From: WTJO01 sp965660165
Lineage (GTDB): Bacteria; Pseudomonadota; Alphaproteobacteria; Puniceispirillales; Puniceispirillaceae
NCBI GenBank assembly: GCA_965660165.1
Contig: CBFHYU010000011.1
Coordinates: 1 to 64,000, forward strand
Length of the DNA stretch: 64,000 nucleotides
Reading direction: 5' to 3'
Part shown: positions 18,095 to 26,688 of the stretch, piece after piece
How positions within the stretch are numbered: position 1 is the stretch's first letter
How the letters are laid out: each line of letters begins with the position of its first letter
The notes under the pieces: generated by a model
Database searches by the model: none
Seen by the model: the letters and a program-made list of their open reading frames with translations, nothing else
What the model was told of the DNA's origin: nothing
Program-made: the position numbers and the translations under genes

Positions 18095-19840
18095 ATGTCA
18101 GAACGTTATGTGGATAAGGCTAATCTTGCATTGGCATTTTTTGACATGTCCTCAGCACATCCAGATAAGGTGCTTCTGGTGGATAAGCGTAATGATGTCT
18201 GGCAAAAACAAAGCTATCGTGAGGTTGCTGAACAGGTAAGGGCGATATCTGCTGTCTTGCATGAAATGGGTGCAAAAAAGGGCGACCATATTGTTATTTG
18301 CGGCGAGAACAGGTCTGAATGGGCAATAACAGATTTAGCCGTGATGTCTATAGGAGCTGTCTCTGTGCCTGCCTACACCACAAATACGGTTGAGGATCAT
18401 CATTATATCGTTACCCATTCTCAATCCTCATTCGTGTTTTGCTCTGGCGGCATTATTGGGCAGAAAATGCTTTCAGCACTTGCCAAAATCAATCAGAAGA
18501 TTCCCTTTATCTGTTTTGACAGTTTAGTTTCGATAGATGATCCCAAGCTTGTCTCAACCTATAGCGCTGGCTGTTTTGAATTTGAAACACTTTGCCATAA
18601 TGCGCCCGAATTTAACGGGTTTGAGGCTGCATTAGCTGATCAAAATAGTGATGATATATGCTGTATTATCTATACATCTGGCACAGGTGGCAGACCCAAA
18701 GGGGTAAAGCTGTCCCACAGGTCAATTCAGGCAAATATAAACGCTGCGATAGAATTATTGGCTGAAGGCGATGCGATTGAGGATGCTAAATTTCTAAGTT
18801 TATTGCCGCTATCACATTCTTATGAACATACAGCAGGCATGCATCTGCCATTCCAGATAGCCGCAGAGGTATGGTATTGCGAAGGCGCAGATAAAATCTC
18901 TACCAATCTGGTTGAGGTGCAGCCAAGCTTAATGACCGCTGTGCCGCGTCTTTATGAGGTGCTACATGATAGGATTGTCAAAGGCGTGAAGGCAAAAGGC
19001 GGGCTCTCAGAAAAACTGTTTTTCATGGCGGTTGAGCTTGGCACAAAAAAAGCAAAAAATAAGCCACTATCACTGATTGAGACTGTTCTGGACAGGCTGG
19101 TTGAAACGCTGGTGCGCGCCAAAGTGCGCAACAGGCTAGGCGGCAGGTTAAAATTTTTTGTGTCAGGTGGCGCGCCGTTAAATCCAGATATTGGCTATTT
19201 CTTTCTTGGGCTAGGGGTTAATATTCTGCAAGGCTATGGCCAGACAGAAGCATCACCTCTTATCTCAGCAAACAGGCCAAATCAGATCAGGATTGAGACG
19301 GTGGGGCCTGCTGTTGGCGGGGTTGAGGTTAAGCTAGCCGAAGATGGCGAATTGCTGGCAAGAGGTGACTGTATCATGGCTGGATATTGGCAAAATGATA
19401 AGGCTACAGCTGAAACCATTAAATCAGGTTGGTTGCATACAGGTGATCTGGCCGAAATTAGCGAAGATGGGTTTATTACTATTTCAGGCAGAAAAAAGGA
19501 TATTATCGTAAATTCAGGCGGAGATAATATTGCGCCGTCACGCGTAGAAGCCTTTTTATCCATTGAGCCAGAAATAGAACAGGTGATGGTTATTGGCGAT
19601 AAGCGCCCCTATTTAAGTGCGATTATCGTGCCTGCTGAAGATAATGACATCTCACAGATAAAATCTGCGATTGATAGAGCCAATTTGCGGTTATCCCAGA
19701 TAGAGCAGGTGCGTAAATTTATCATTGCTGATCAGCCCTTTACTGTAGATAATGGTCAAATGACACCGACGTTGAAAGTAAGACGGCATATTGTTCAAGA
19801 TATCTATGCTGAAAATATTGAGCATCTATATAAACGGTAA
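18095..19840 (+). CDS. Long-chain acyl-CoA synthetase (AMP-dependent ligase, FAA1/FadD15 type)
   Basis: A 581-aa adenylate-forming enzyme that activates fatty acids to acyl-CoA. The AMP-binding P-loop is YTSGTGGRPKGVKLSHRS, followed by SLLPLSHSYEHTAG, the GYGQTEASP motif, and HTGDLAEISEDGFITISGRKKD near the C-terminus with the hinge. The protein resembles the soluble FAA1-like group (COG1022), which accepts long chains. I start at ATG 18095 because a strong GGGGAGG ribosome site precedes it; an upstream in-frame ATG at 18053 lacks one. The next gene, a K+ channel, is 34 bases downstream but functionally unrelated. Confidence 0.9.
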   Translation: MSERYVDKANLALAFFDMSSAHPDKVLLVDKRNDVWQKQSYREVAEQVRAISAVLHEMGAKKGDHIVICGENRSEWAITDLAVMSIGAVSVPAYTTNTVEDHHYIVTHSQSSFVFCSGGIIGQKMLSALAKINQKIPFICFDSLVSIDDPKLVSTYSAGCFEFETLCHNAPEFNGFEAALADQNSDDICCIIYTSGTGGRPKGVKLSHRSIQANINAAIELLAEGDAIEDAKFLSLLPLSHSYEHTAGMHLPFQIAAEVWYCEGADKISTNLVEVQPSLMTAVPRLYEVLHDRIVKGVKAKGGLSEKLFFMAVELGTKKAKNKPLSLIETVLDRLVETLVRAKVRNRLGGRLKFFVSGGAPLNPDIGYFFLGLGVNILQGYGQTEASPLISANRPNQIRIETVGPAVGGVEVKLAEDGELLARGDCIMAGYWQNDKATAETIKSGWLHTGDLAEISEDGFITISGRKKDIIVNSGGDNIAPSRVEAFLSIEPEIEQVMVIGDKRPYLSAIIVPAEDNDISQIKSAIDRANLRLSQIEQVRKFIIADQPFTVDNGQMTPTLKVRRHIVQDIYAENIEHLYKR

Positions 19841-19874
19841 TATAAGGTGGTTTTTGTAAGCCATCGGAATAAGT

Positions 19875-20801
19875 ATGGTACAGATAAGAGATAGAGTCTT
19901 TCAGCTTCTTGAAAAAGCCCAGCCTGGTGATAAAGCCTCGCTTTTCATTGACAGGATGCTTGCCTTTTTGATTGTTGCCAATGTAGTTGCAGTCACATTG
20001 GAAACTGTTGATGAGATTTATCAAGCCTATCAATTTTTTTTCACGCTGTTTGAAATAGGTTCAGTCTGTATTTTCACCATCGAATATATATTACGTATTT
20101 GGGTAAGCGCCTCTAATAATACTAGCCGTCATGAAACCTCTCTAAAACGGCGTATTAGCTATATACTAAGCCCGTCTGGCCTGATTGATTTGCTTGCTAT
20201 TCTACCTGCCTTCCTGCCATTTTTTACCTCTGTTGATTTGCGCTGGTTACGTATTTTACGGCTTCTTAGAATGTTCAAAATATCTCATTATTCCAGCGCA
20301 TTAGAAGATTTTTTTTCTGCCATATATCATGAAAGAAGTGCCTTTGCAGGGGCGTTATATCTGTTTTGTATTACATTATTTTTATCTAGTGCATTTATGT
20401 ATTTGGTAGAACATTCCACTCAGCCTGATGTGTTTTCCTCTATCCCTGAGACATTATGGTGGTCGCTTATTACCTTGACCACTGTTGGCTATGGGGATGT
20501 TGCGCCTGTTACTGCTATTGGCAAGGTAATCGGCGGAATTACTGCGATAATGGGCGTTTGTGTGGTGGCCTTGATGACAGGTATTGTAGCAACAGCCTTC
20601 TCTGCTCAGATTGCTAGACGTCAGGATTTGTTGGAAGCTGAGATTCTGATGGCGCTGGAAGATGGCGTGATTTCAGAAGATGAGTTAGCAAAAATTAAGG
20701 AACTTCAGCTTCAGCTTAATCTTGAAGATCATCATCTAAAGGCAATTTTGGAGCTGGTTGGCCAGAGAAACAAACATGCTAAATCTCAGAAAAAAGCGTA
20801 G
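19875..20801 (+). CDS. Voltage-gated potassium channel (Kv-like, six-helix)
   Basis: A 308-aa inner-membrane ion channel. The K+ selectivity filter TVGYGD is at residues 203-208, between the last two helices. A voltage-sensor S4 with arginines spaced every third residue (LRWLRILRLLRMFK, about 122-135) precedes it, and earlier helices hold the usual acidic residues. The C-terminus after residue 240 is a charged, probably helical or coiled-coil region (EDGVISEDELAKIKELQLQL) in place of a TrkA-N/RCK domain, as in KvAP-type or Kch-related bacterial channels. A small membrane protein follows closely. It probably sets membrane potential or K+ flux. Confidence 0.9.
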   Translation: MVQIRDRVFQLLEKAQPGDKASLFIDRMLAFLIVANVVAVTLETVDEIYQAYQFFFTLFEIGSVCIFTIEYILRIWVSASNNTSRHETSLKRRISYILSPSGLIDLLAILPAFLPFFTSVDLRWLRILRLLRMFKISHYSSALEDFFSAIYHERSAFAGALYLFCITLFLSSAFMYLVEHSTQPDVFSSIPETLWWSLITLTTVGYGDVAPVTAIGKVIGGITAIMGVCVVALMTGIVATAFSAQIARRQDLLEAEILMALEDGVISEDELAKIKELQLQLNLEDHHLKAILELVGQRNKHAKSQKKA

Positions 20802-20813
20802 CGGTTGAATGTG

Positions 20814-21032
20814 ATGAACCTTATTCGGTTTTTGCTTTATGGTATTATCTGGCTGGTAACAGCGATTATTGAATTGTCATTATTATTTGCAGGTCTGATA
20901 TCGCAAGGCCATGACAGAGCTAAGCTGATAATAATTGCGTTGGTGATTGTGTGTTTGCCAGCGCTTGCTTATGGGCTACATAGGCTGGTCGCGATTATCT
21001 TTGCTGATAAACCTCCTTCTATAAAGCCATGA
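20814..21032 (+). CDS. Small two-helix membrane protein, unrecognised
   Basis: A 72-aa protein of unknown function. Two hydrophobic segments (about residues 4-28 and 37-57) flank a short charged loop SQGHDRAKL. The C-terminus is polar and proline-containing. The frame opens at a TTG (20805), but the ATG at 20814 is more likely. It sits 12 bases after the K+ channel gene and 11 before the YhiN-type flavoprotein gene, so all three are probably co-transcribed. A role as a small partner of the channel is possible only by position. I do not recognise a family. Confidence 0.6.
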   Translation: MNLIRFLLYGIIWLVTAIIELSLLFAGLISQGHDRAKLIIIALVIVCLPALAYGLHRLVAIIFADKPPSIKP

Positions 21033-21043
21033 GATATTAGATT

Positions 21044-22231
21044 GTGCAGAAAAATACACATTATGATGTGATTATTATTGGTGCAGGGGCGGCAGGTTTA
21101 TTTTGCGCCGCCAATGCGGGCGCGCGCGGCAGGCGTGTTATCGTGATTGATCACCGTGAAAAAATTGCAGAAAAAATCAGAATTTCGGGCGGTGGTCGCT
21201 GCAATTTTACCAATATTCACTGTAATGCAGATAATTTTATCTCGCAAAATCCGCATTTTGTAAAATCAGCGCTCAGCAGCTTTACCCCATATGATTTTAT
21301 CGATTTGGTAGACGATTATAATATTGCCTTTCATGAGAAAACGCTAGGCCAGCTTTTTTGTGATGAGTCAGCCCAGCAGATTATTGATATGCTGATAGAT
21401 AAATGCGAGCAGGCTGGTGTTAAGACTCATTTTGGTGAGGCTATAAAATCAGTTCAAAAAACTGAATCAGGGTTTCGTGTATCAACCCAAACTGCGCAGA
21501 TTGAGGCTGAGAAGCTGGTTATTGCAACAGGTGGGCTATCAATCCCTAAAATAGGGGCAACTGGCTTTGGATATCAGATAGCAGAGCAGTTTCATCTGGA
21601 TATTATAGCGCCGCGCGCAGGGCTTGTGCCGCTTACCTTCACAGATAAGATGAAAATATTTTGTCAATCTTTGACAGGGCTTTCTGTACCAGCACATTTA
21701 TGTAACGAAAGAGCTGAATTTGCAGAAGGTCTGTTATTTACCCATAGGGGGCTTAGCGGGCCATCAATTTTGCAAATATCATCTTACTGGCAAGAAGGTG
21801 AGGCGGTAGGGGTCAATCTTTTGCCTGAAGCGGATATGGCAACGATATTGATTGACGAAAAACGACAATCAGGGCGAATAGAGGTGCATAGCTGCTTGGC
21901 AAAGTTTCTGCCGAAACGGCTGGCTAGCGGGATATGTGATATGCAGAATTTGCACGGCAAGCTAGCTGATTTAACAGATGCCAAGCTGGTTGCGCTAGGC
22001 AAGCTGGTTAATCACTGGCAGGTAACGCCAAATGGATCAGAGGGCTATCGAACTGCAGAAGTAACAGTTGGCGGGGTGTCAACAAAAATGCTGTCCTCAA
22101 AAGATATGCAGGTGGTATCTGTGCCTGGTCTGTATTTTATTGGCGAGGTGGTTGATGTCACAGGGCATCTGGGCGGACATAATTTTCAATGGGCATGGGC
22201 ATCAGCCTATGCAGCCGCAAAAACATTGTGA
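21044..22231 (+). CDS. NAD(P)/FAD-dependent oxidoreductase, YhiN/HI0933 family
   Basis: A 395-aa flavoprotein of the HI0933/YhiN family (BaiN-like). The N-terminal FAD motif is IIGAGAAGLFCAANAG (residues 11-26), followed by the family's SGGGRCNFTN. The C-terminal HLGGHNFQWAWASAYAA is the conserved FAD-closing motif. The substrate of this widespread family is unsettled; one relative, BaiN, acts in bile-acid dehydroxylation. Translation begins at a GTG (21044), the only candidate giving the full dinucleotide fold. The hairpin at 22243-22267 lies just after the gene. Confidence 0.87.
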   Translation: MQKNTHYDVIIIGAGAAGLFCAANAGARGRRVIVIDHREKIAEKIRISGGGRCNFTNIHCNADNFISQNPHFVKSALSSFTPYDFIDLVDDYNIAFHEKTLGQLFCDESAQQIIDMLIDKCEQAGVKTHFGEAIKSVQKTESGFRVSTQTAQIEAEKLVIATGGLSIPKIGATGFGYQIAEQFHLDIIAPRAGLVPLTFTDKMKIFCQSLTGLSVPAHLCNERAEFAEGLLFTHRGLSGPSILQISSYWQEGEAVGVNLLPEADMATILIDEKRQSGRIEVHSCLAKFLPKRLASGICDMQNLHGKLADLTDAKLVALGKLVNHWQVTPNGSEGYRTAEVTVGGVSTKMLSSKDMQVVSVPGLYFIGEVVDVTGHLGGHNFQWAWASAYAAAKTL

Positions 22232-22242
22232 CAGCCATAAAA

Positions 22243-22267
22243 AAAACCTCACTTATCGTGAGGTTTT
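22243..22267 (-). terminator. Bidirectional intrinsic terminator between the YhiN-type gene and tRNA-Asn
   Basis: A 10-bp perfect stem (22243-22252 with 22258-22267), loop TTATC, has A/T tracts on both sides. In the reverse direction it gives a U-run directly after tRNA-Asn, and in the forward direction a shorter U-run after the flavoprotein gene. Confidence 0.8.
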
Positions 22268-22341
22268 GGCTCCCCGGGAGGGATTCGAACCCCCGACCGA
22301 TCGGTTAACAGCCGATTGCTCTACCGCTGAGCTACCGAGGA
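22267..22341 (-). tRNA. tRNA-Asn (anticodon GTT)
   Basis: A full cloverleaf can be drawn on the reverse strand: a 7-bp acceptor stem (TCCTCGG with CCGGGGA, one G-U pair), a D-arm with AGCTCAGCGGTAGAGC, an anticodon loop CTGTTAACC giving GTT, a T-arm with GGTTCGAATCC, discriminator G, and an encoded CCA. Total 75 nt. It ends at the terminator hairpin and lies downstream of mnmH on the same strand, 87 bases after its stop. Confidence 0.96.
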
Positions 22342-22428
22342 ACAGTCGCGAACGATGACACGGTTATACATGAAGAATTGCAATATGCAAGCCACTTTCA
22401 TCTAAATCGCGGGAAAATTATCTTCTTT

Positions 22429-23481
22429 TTATGCCTTTTGGGCAAGTGCAATAATGTCATCGGCAGTTCTGGATATTTCAGTCTGGTCAATCTTCTGCAT
22501 GGATATAATCCCTGTAACAGGGCGCTCATGCCGAGTGACGGATTGGTCATAGGCAGGGTCATAATGCTGTTCTAGCAAGCAATGCGATAGCGATAACCAG
22601 TCATTCTGTGCCATCAGCGCGCGCCATTTCTGTGTTTCTGCATGGCCATGCCGATAAATCATCCCGTCAATCAGCCTGTTCAAATCTGTTTGATCTGACA
22701 AAAGATGTGGGTATTCATCAACCAAATAAGCCGCTCTTATATCTCTATCTATCTCAATCATGATCACAGGTGATTGTATCATCTCGCGCCATAATAATTT
22801 TGGGATATGAAGATCGCCAATACGTGAGCTTTCTGATTCTACAAAGACAGGTCTATCTTTATCAAAGCTTGATAGCTGGTTAATCAGGCGGGATTCAAAC
22901 ATCTTTTGAGAAGGCTGGTCGCCTGTCATCCTGCCGAGTAACGAGCCTTTGTGATTGGCAAGTGCTTCAAGGTCAAGAATTTGCTCTCCTTTTTGCGCAA
23001 GCGCTTGTAACAGCTTTGTTTTGGCCGAGCCAGTCCTGCCAGCAATGATGCGATATTTGAATTGTTCGGGAAGTATGTTCAGATTATCCAGTATCTGGGT
23101 TCGATAATATTTATATCCCCCCTCAAGTATATAGCAGGTCCAACCAATCTCGCTACAAATCTGGGCAAAGGCACGAGAGCGTTGTCCGCCACGCCAGCAA
23201 TGAATCAGCGGAGTGAATTCAGGTGGCTTTTCTAGCAAAAATGCTCGAATATGGTCTGAAATATTTTTTGCCGCCATATATCCGCCAATTTTACGGGCTT
23301 CAAAGGCTGATTGTTGTTTATAGATTGTGCCTATTTCTGCGCGTTCTGCATTATTTAGGCTAGGCATATTCACCGCCCCAACAATGTGATCTTCTGCAAA
23401 TTCGGCAGGCGATCTTACATCAATTATCATGTCATATGTTGCTGACTGCCAGTCAGCCGTTCTGTGAATGGGGGCGCCCAT
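22429..23481 (-). CDS. mnmH: tRNA 2-selenouridine synthase
   Basis: A 350-aa enzyme (SelU/YbbB) that converts 2-thiouridine at the wobble position of Lys, Glu and Gln tRNAs into 2-selenouridine via a geranylated intermediate, using selenophosphate. The N-terminal rhodanese domain carries the catalytic Cys95 in HCWRGGQRSRA. The C-terminal part holds a P-loop (AGRTGSAKT, about 146-154). Length and domain order match the family. Its start is 5 bases after the SelD fusion, which supplies its selenium donor, so the pair forms a functional unit. The selA and selB genes for selenocysteine are not in this window. Confidence 0.95.
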   Translation of the reverse strand: MGAPIHRTADWQSATYDMIIDVRSPAEFAEDHIVGAVNMPSLNNAERAEIGTIYKQQSAFEARKIGGYMAAKNISDHIRAFLLEKPPEFTPLIHCWRGGQRSRAFAQICSEIGWTCYILEGGYKYYRTQILDNLNILPEQFKYRIIAGRTGSAKTKLLQALAQKGEQILDLEALANHKGSLLGRMTGDQPSQKMFESRLINQLSSFDKDRPVFVESESSRIGDLHIPKLLWREMIQSPVIMIEIDRDIRAAYLVDEYPHLLSDQTDLNRLIDGMIYRHGHAETQKWRALMAQNDWLSLSHCLLEQHYDPAYDQSVTRHERPVTGIISMQKIDQTEISRTADDIIALAQKA

Positions 23482-23486
23482 AAAAT

Positions 23487-25829
23487 CTAACCAGTCTGAA
23501 ATGTGCGCTGGCTAAATATCCAGCCTGAAACCGTGTCTGAGGCTGTTCCAATGGACGCAGCACTCACTGCCCCTTCATGATGAAGAGAAGCAAGACATGC
23601 TTTTACCCTGTTTTCTGGCACTAAGGCAAGAATGCCGCCTGAGGTCTGAGGGTCAAATAGCAAATCAACCACATCAAGATAGGTGCTATCTGTGATATGT
23701 TTATGATCAATCTGATAGCTGATAGCGGCCTTGTTTTGCGGAAAAATAGATGAAGATATACCCCTTTGGGAAAGCGCCAACGCACCCTCAAGAACAGGAA
23801 TATTATCCAAATATAGATGCGCCCCTGAAAACTGTTTCTGGGATAGCAGGCTCTGCCCATGTCCAGCCAGCCCAAAGCCTGTAATATCAGTCATGCCAAT
23901 TGCACCATTCGAACGCAAAATTTCTGCTGGCAGTGCATTTGATTCTAGCATAGATGCATGAGCCGCAAAAACGGCTTCAGCAGGCGCGCCGCCTTTCATC
24001 TGGGCAGCAAGAATAACGCCTATCCCCAGCGGTTTGGTTAATATGAGGTGATATTTTTTACCACACTGCGGTACTGAAGAAAGTTGTTTTTCTGCTTGTT
24101 TAGATAACATACCTGTTACGCTAAGCCCAAATGAGGCATCTTCACCCGCAACGCTGTGGCCACCAGATAAGGCGCAATGATGGGCAGAGGTTTCTATCAT
24201 TGCGCCAGCGAGCATCGTGCTAAGGTCACGCCGTTGAAGCGTTAAACTTGAACGTTGCACAGATATATGTGCCATAGCGGTTAGCATCTGACCGCCAGAT
24301 ACAAATATATCGCTCATCGCATGAAGTGCTGCAATTCGCCCAAAGGTAAACGGGTCTGAAATATGTTGTGACAGCGTGTCTATGCTTTGCAGTAATGTTG
24401 TGTTTTTTGGCAGAGTGATAGCCGCACTATCTGATAAATTTTCGGGTTCTGGCAGATAAGCAGGGTTTGCCCCCTTATCAAGGGCTATTTGGCGTGCTTC
24501 AGAGATAGCCTGATATAATATCTCAGAGCCTGCCTTGCTGCCACAGCCAGCGCAATAGATAATATTAGATGCTGATTGAGGCTGTATTCGCGTTATATAA
24601 TGAGGATAGTTCGGTTTATTAACAGTCATTTGCGGCAATTTATTAAATCTATCCATAAATCGTTTATCAATCCAGCATTTTAGCGCCCATAGAAAGCCAG
24701 CCTTTGCTGACCATCGCCCTCTAATGGCAATAGCGTGGTTATTTGCAAGGCCTATTAGCGCAAGATAGCGGCGTTGAGGCGTGTAGCTATAAAGCTGTTT
24801 TTCATCTAGCAATAGGCGAATATTTTTTGCCAGAACCGGGCCTGCCCTGACTGCGAATACGCCAGCTTTAGGGCGCTCATTTTGTACAATCTGCGCTACA
24901 TCTCCTGCCGCAAATATCGTGTCAAACTCTAATAGCTGAAGCGTAGGGCGTGTTAGCAAAAAGCCGCTTTCATCATGCTGCGCTTCAATCTTTTTAATCC
25001 AATGTGCTGGTTTTACTGCTGTCACCAGAAAATGATGGTCTGAGGCTATCTTCTGATCTGTGGTAAGAATGCTGTCAGCTGTTACTTTTTCAACCTCACT
25101 ATTATGGTAGGTTTGGATATTTCTAGTCTGGCATATTTCTTCTAACCAGTTAGATACAGCATGCGGTGCAGATGGCATTAGGCGGTTTTGGCGGTTGATA
25201 ATGGCGATATGCGGCATTATTCCTTTGTGTTGATAGCGTGTTCTGAAGGCAAGAGCCAGCTCTACCCCTGCCGCACCGCCGCCAATAATGCTTAGCTTTG
25301 TGTCATTATTGATGTTTTGAGGTATTTTTTTGATAAAATGCGAGATTGGTTTTACTGCAATGCCATATCTATCTGCGCCGTCAATAGCCTCTAAATCTGG
25401 TTGCGCCCCTGAATTTATAGATAGTAAATCATATTCAATCGGGGCTGCATGTTCTATCTCAATGCGCTTGGCCTGAACATCAACTGCGCTAACACTGCCA
25501 TGAATTAGTCGGGCATGTGCAAATTGGCAAAGCTGGGGCAGATTGATATGCATATCTTCATATGACCACACCCCCTCTACATAACCAGGCAACATACCAG
25601 AATAGGGCGCATCAAGTACATCTGAAATTACTGTGATTCTAAGGCCAGATACAGGGTTCATGCCAAAGGATCGCAACACGCTTACATGGGCATGACCACC
25701 ACCTATTAGCACAAGGTCAATTTGTGGTCTGGCTGGTGAGATCATGCGCGGCAATTCCGTGTGTTTAAATGCGTTAATAACGCTAGCATCTTTATCTTCG
25801 TTTTTTAACCCACTGTTCTGGTATGACAT
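23487..25829 (-). CDS. selD: Fusion of a pyridine-nucleotide-disulfide oxidoreductase with selenide, water dikinase
   Basis: A 780-aa fusion. Residues about 35-385 form an NDH-2-like FAD/NAD(P) oxidoreductase (GGGHAHVSVLRSF, SIIGGGAAGVELALAF, FAAGDVAQI). Residues about 420-780 form SelD, which makes selenophosphate from selenide and ATP. The SelD active residues are Cys429 and Lys432 (AGCGSK), so it uses Cys and not selenocysteine. The Gly-rich ATP segment ALSGGHSVAGEDASFGLSVTG and FDPQTSGGIL are present. I recall such fusions in cyanobacteria and marine alphaproteobacteria; the attached flavoprotein may reduce a selenium compound to selenide. The first ATG (25829) overlaps the upstream gene by 38 bases and lacks a ribosome site, so ATG 25745 is an alternative start. 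Confidence 0.93.
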   Translation of the reverse strand: MSYQNSGLKNEDKDASVINAFKHTELPRMISPARPQIDLVLIGGGHAHVSVLRSFGMNPVSGLRITVISDVLDAPYSGMLPGYVEGVWSYEDMHINLPQLCQFAHARLIHGSVSAVDVQAKRIEIEHAAPIEYDLLSINSGAQPDLEAIDGADRYGIAVKPISHFIKKIPQNINNDTKLSIIGGGAAGVELALAFRTRYQHKGIMPHIAIINRQNRLMPSAPHAVSNWLEEICQTRNIQTYHNSEVEKVTADSILTTDQKIASDHHFLVTAVKPAHWIKKIEAQHDESGFLLTRPTLQLLEFDTIFAAGDVAQIVQNERPKAGVFAVRAGPVLAKNIRLLLDEKQLYSYTPQRRYLALIGLANNHAIAIRGRWSAKAGFLWALKCWIDKRFMDRFNKLPQMTVNKPNYPHYITRIQPQSASNIIYCAGCGSKAGSEILYQAISEARQIALDKGANPAYLPEPENLSDSAAITLPKNTTLLQSIDTLSQHISDPFTFGRIAALHAMSDIFVSGGQMLTAMAHISVQRSSLTLQRRDLSTMLAGAMIETSAHHCALSGGHSVAGEDASFGLSVTGMLSKQAEKQLSSVPQCGKKYHLILTKPLGIGVILAAQMKGGAPAEAVFAAHASMLESNALPAEILRSNGAIGMTDITGFGLAGHGQSLLSQKQFSGAHLYLDNIPVLEGALALSQRGISSSIFPQNKAAISYQIDHKHITDSTYLDVVDLLFDPQTSGGILALVPENRVKACLASLHHEGAVSAASIGTASDTVSGWIFSQRTFQTG

Positions 25830-26688
25830 CAGCCATCAACACTGCGCCAAAAATCAGCGTGCATCCTAACAAGCCTGCATTGCTAAGATACTGGTCAAGC
25901 ACAATCCAGCCAGCCAGTGCCGCAAATACAGATTCCAAAGACAATATAAAGGCCGCAAGCACAGTGCTAGCATGAGCTTGGGCAATCAGCTGAAGTGTAT
26001 AGGCAAGGCCAACTGAAAGGCAACCAGCATAAAATAATTCAGGAGCTACAGGTATCAAATCTGCAAATTCAGGCTGTTCTATTGCTAGCATTGGGACTGC
26101 GCCTAAAAGCATGCAAATAACAGATTGAAGCACAGCTATTTGAAAGGGGGCATTTAGCTTACGCATTACAATGCCTATCACAATGATATGGCCTGCCCAG
26201 AATAGCGCCCCTGTTGCAACCAGAAAATCGCCCCATTGCTGCAGAATTTCTGCATTGCCGCTCAAAAACCACGAACCAGCAAGCGACATGATTAACGCTA
26301 GCCAAATTCTGGTGCCAATATGATTACGCAAAAAAAGCCACATGATAAGCGGCACAGCAGGCACATAAAGCGCAGTTAAAAAGGCAGCATTAGCAACATC
26401 AGTATATAGAAGGGCTGTTTGCTGAAGGCTAATCCCCCCAAACATAAGACAACCAAGCCCTATGGCTTGAAAGCCAAATGTTTTATCTGTTTTCATATGC
26501 GCCCATAATGACACACGCCGTGCTTCGATTACGGCAAGAGGCAAAACGCTTAATGCACCAATCAGATAGCGAACTGAGGTAAATGTCATAGGGCCTATGG
26601 TTTCCATGCCTGTAGTCTGGGCAATAAAGGTTGTTCCCCATACAAAGGCGGCAATAAGCATTAGGCCATGTGCTGTTGTTTTAGTCAT
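25792..26688 (-). CDS. EamA/DMT-family transporter
   Basis: A 298-aa drug/metabolite-superfamily protein with ten predicted membrane segments in two EamA repeats: AAFVWGTTFIAQ opens the first half, and VATGALFWAGHIIVIG opens the second. The late segment AFILSLESVFAALAGWIVLDQ is characteristic of EamA proteins. Substrate unknown; relatives export amino acids and other metabolites. I start at ATG 26688 (MTKTTAHGLM), which overlaps the upstream MFS gene by 8 bases; the frame is open to 26721. It is part of the reverse run MFS-EamA-SelD-MnmH, so a link to selenium handling is conceivable but rests on position only. Confidence 0.87.
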   Translation of the reverse strand: MTKTTAHGLMLIAAFVWGTTFIAQTTGMETIGPMTFTSVRYLIGALSVLPLAVIEARRVSLWAHMKTDKTFGFQAIGLGCLMFGGISLQQTALLYTDVANAAFLTALYVPAVPLIMWLFLRNHIGTRIWLALIMSLAGSWFLSGNAEILQQWGDFLVATGALFWAGHIIVIGIVMRKLNAPFQIAVLQSVICMLLGAVPMLAIEQPEFADLIPVAPELFYAGCLSVGLAYTLQLIAQAHASTVLAAFILSLESVFAALAGWIVLDQYLSNAGLLGCTLIFGAVLMADVIPEQWVKKRR

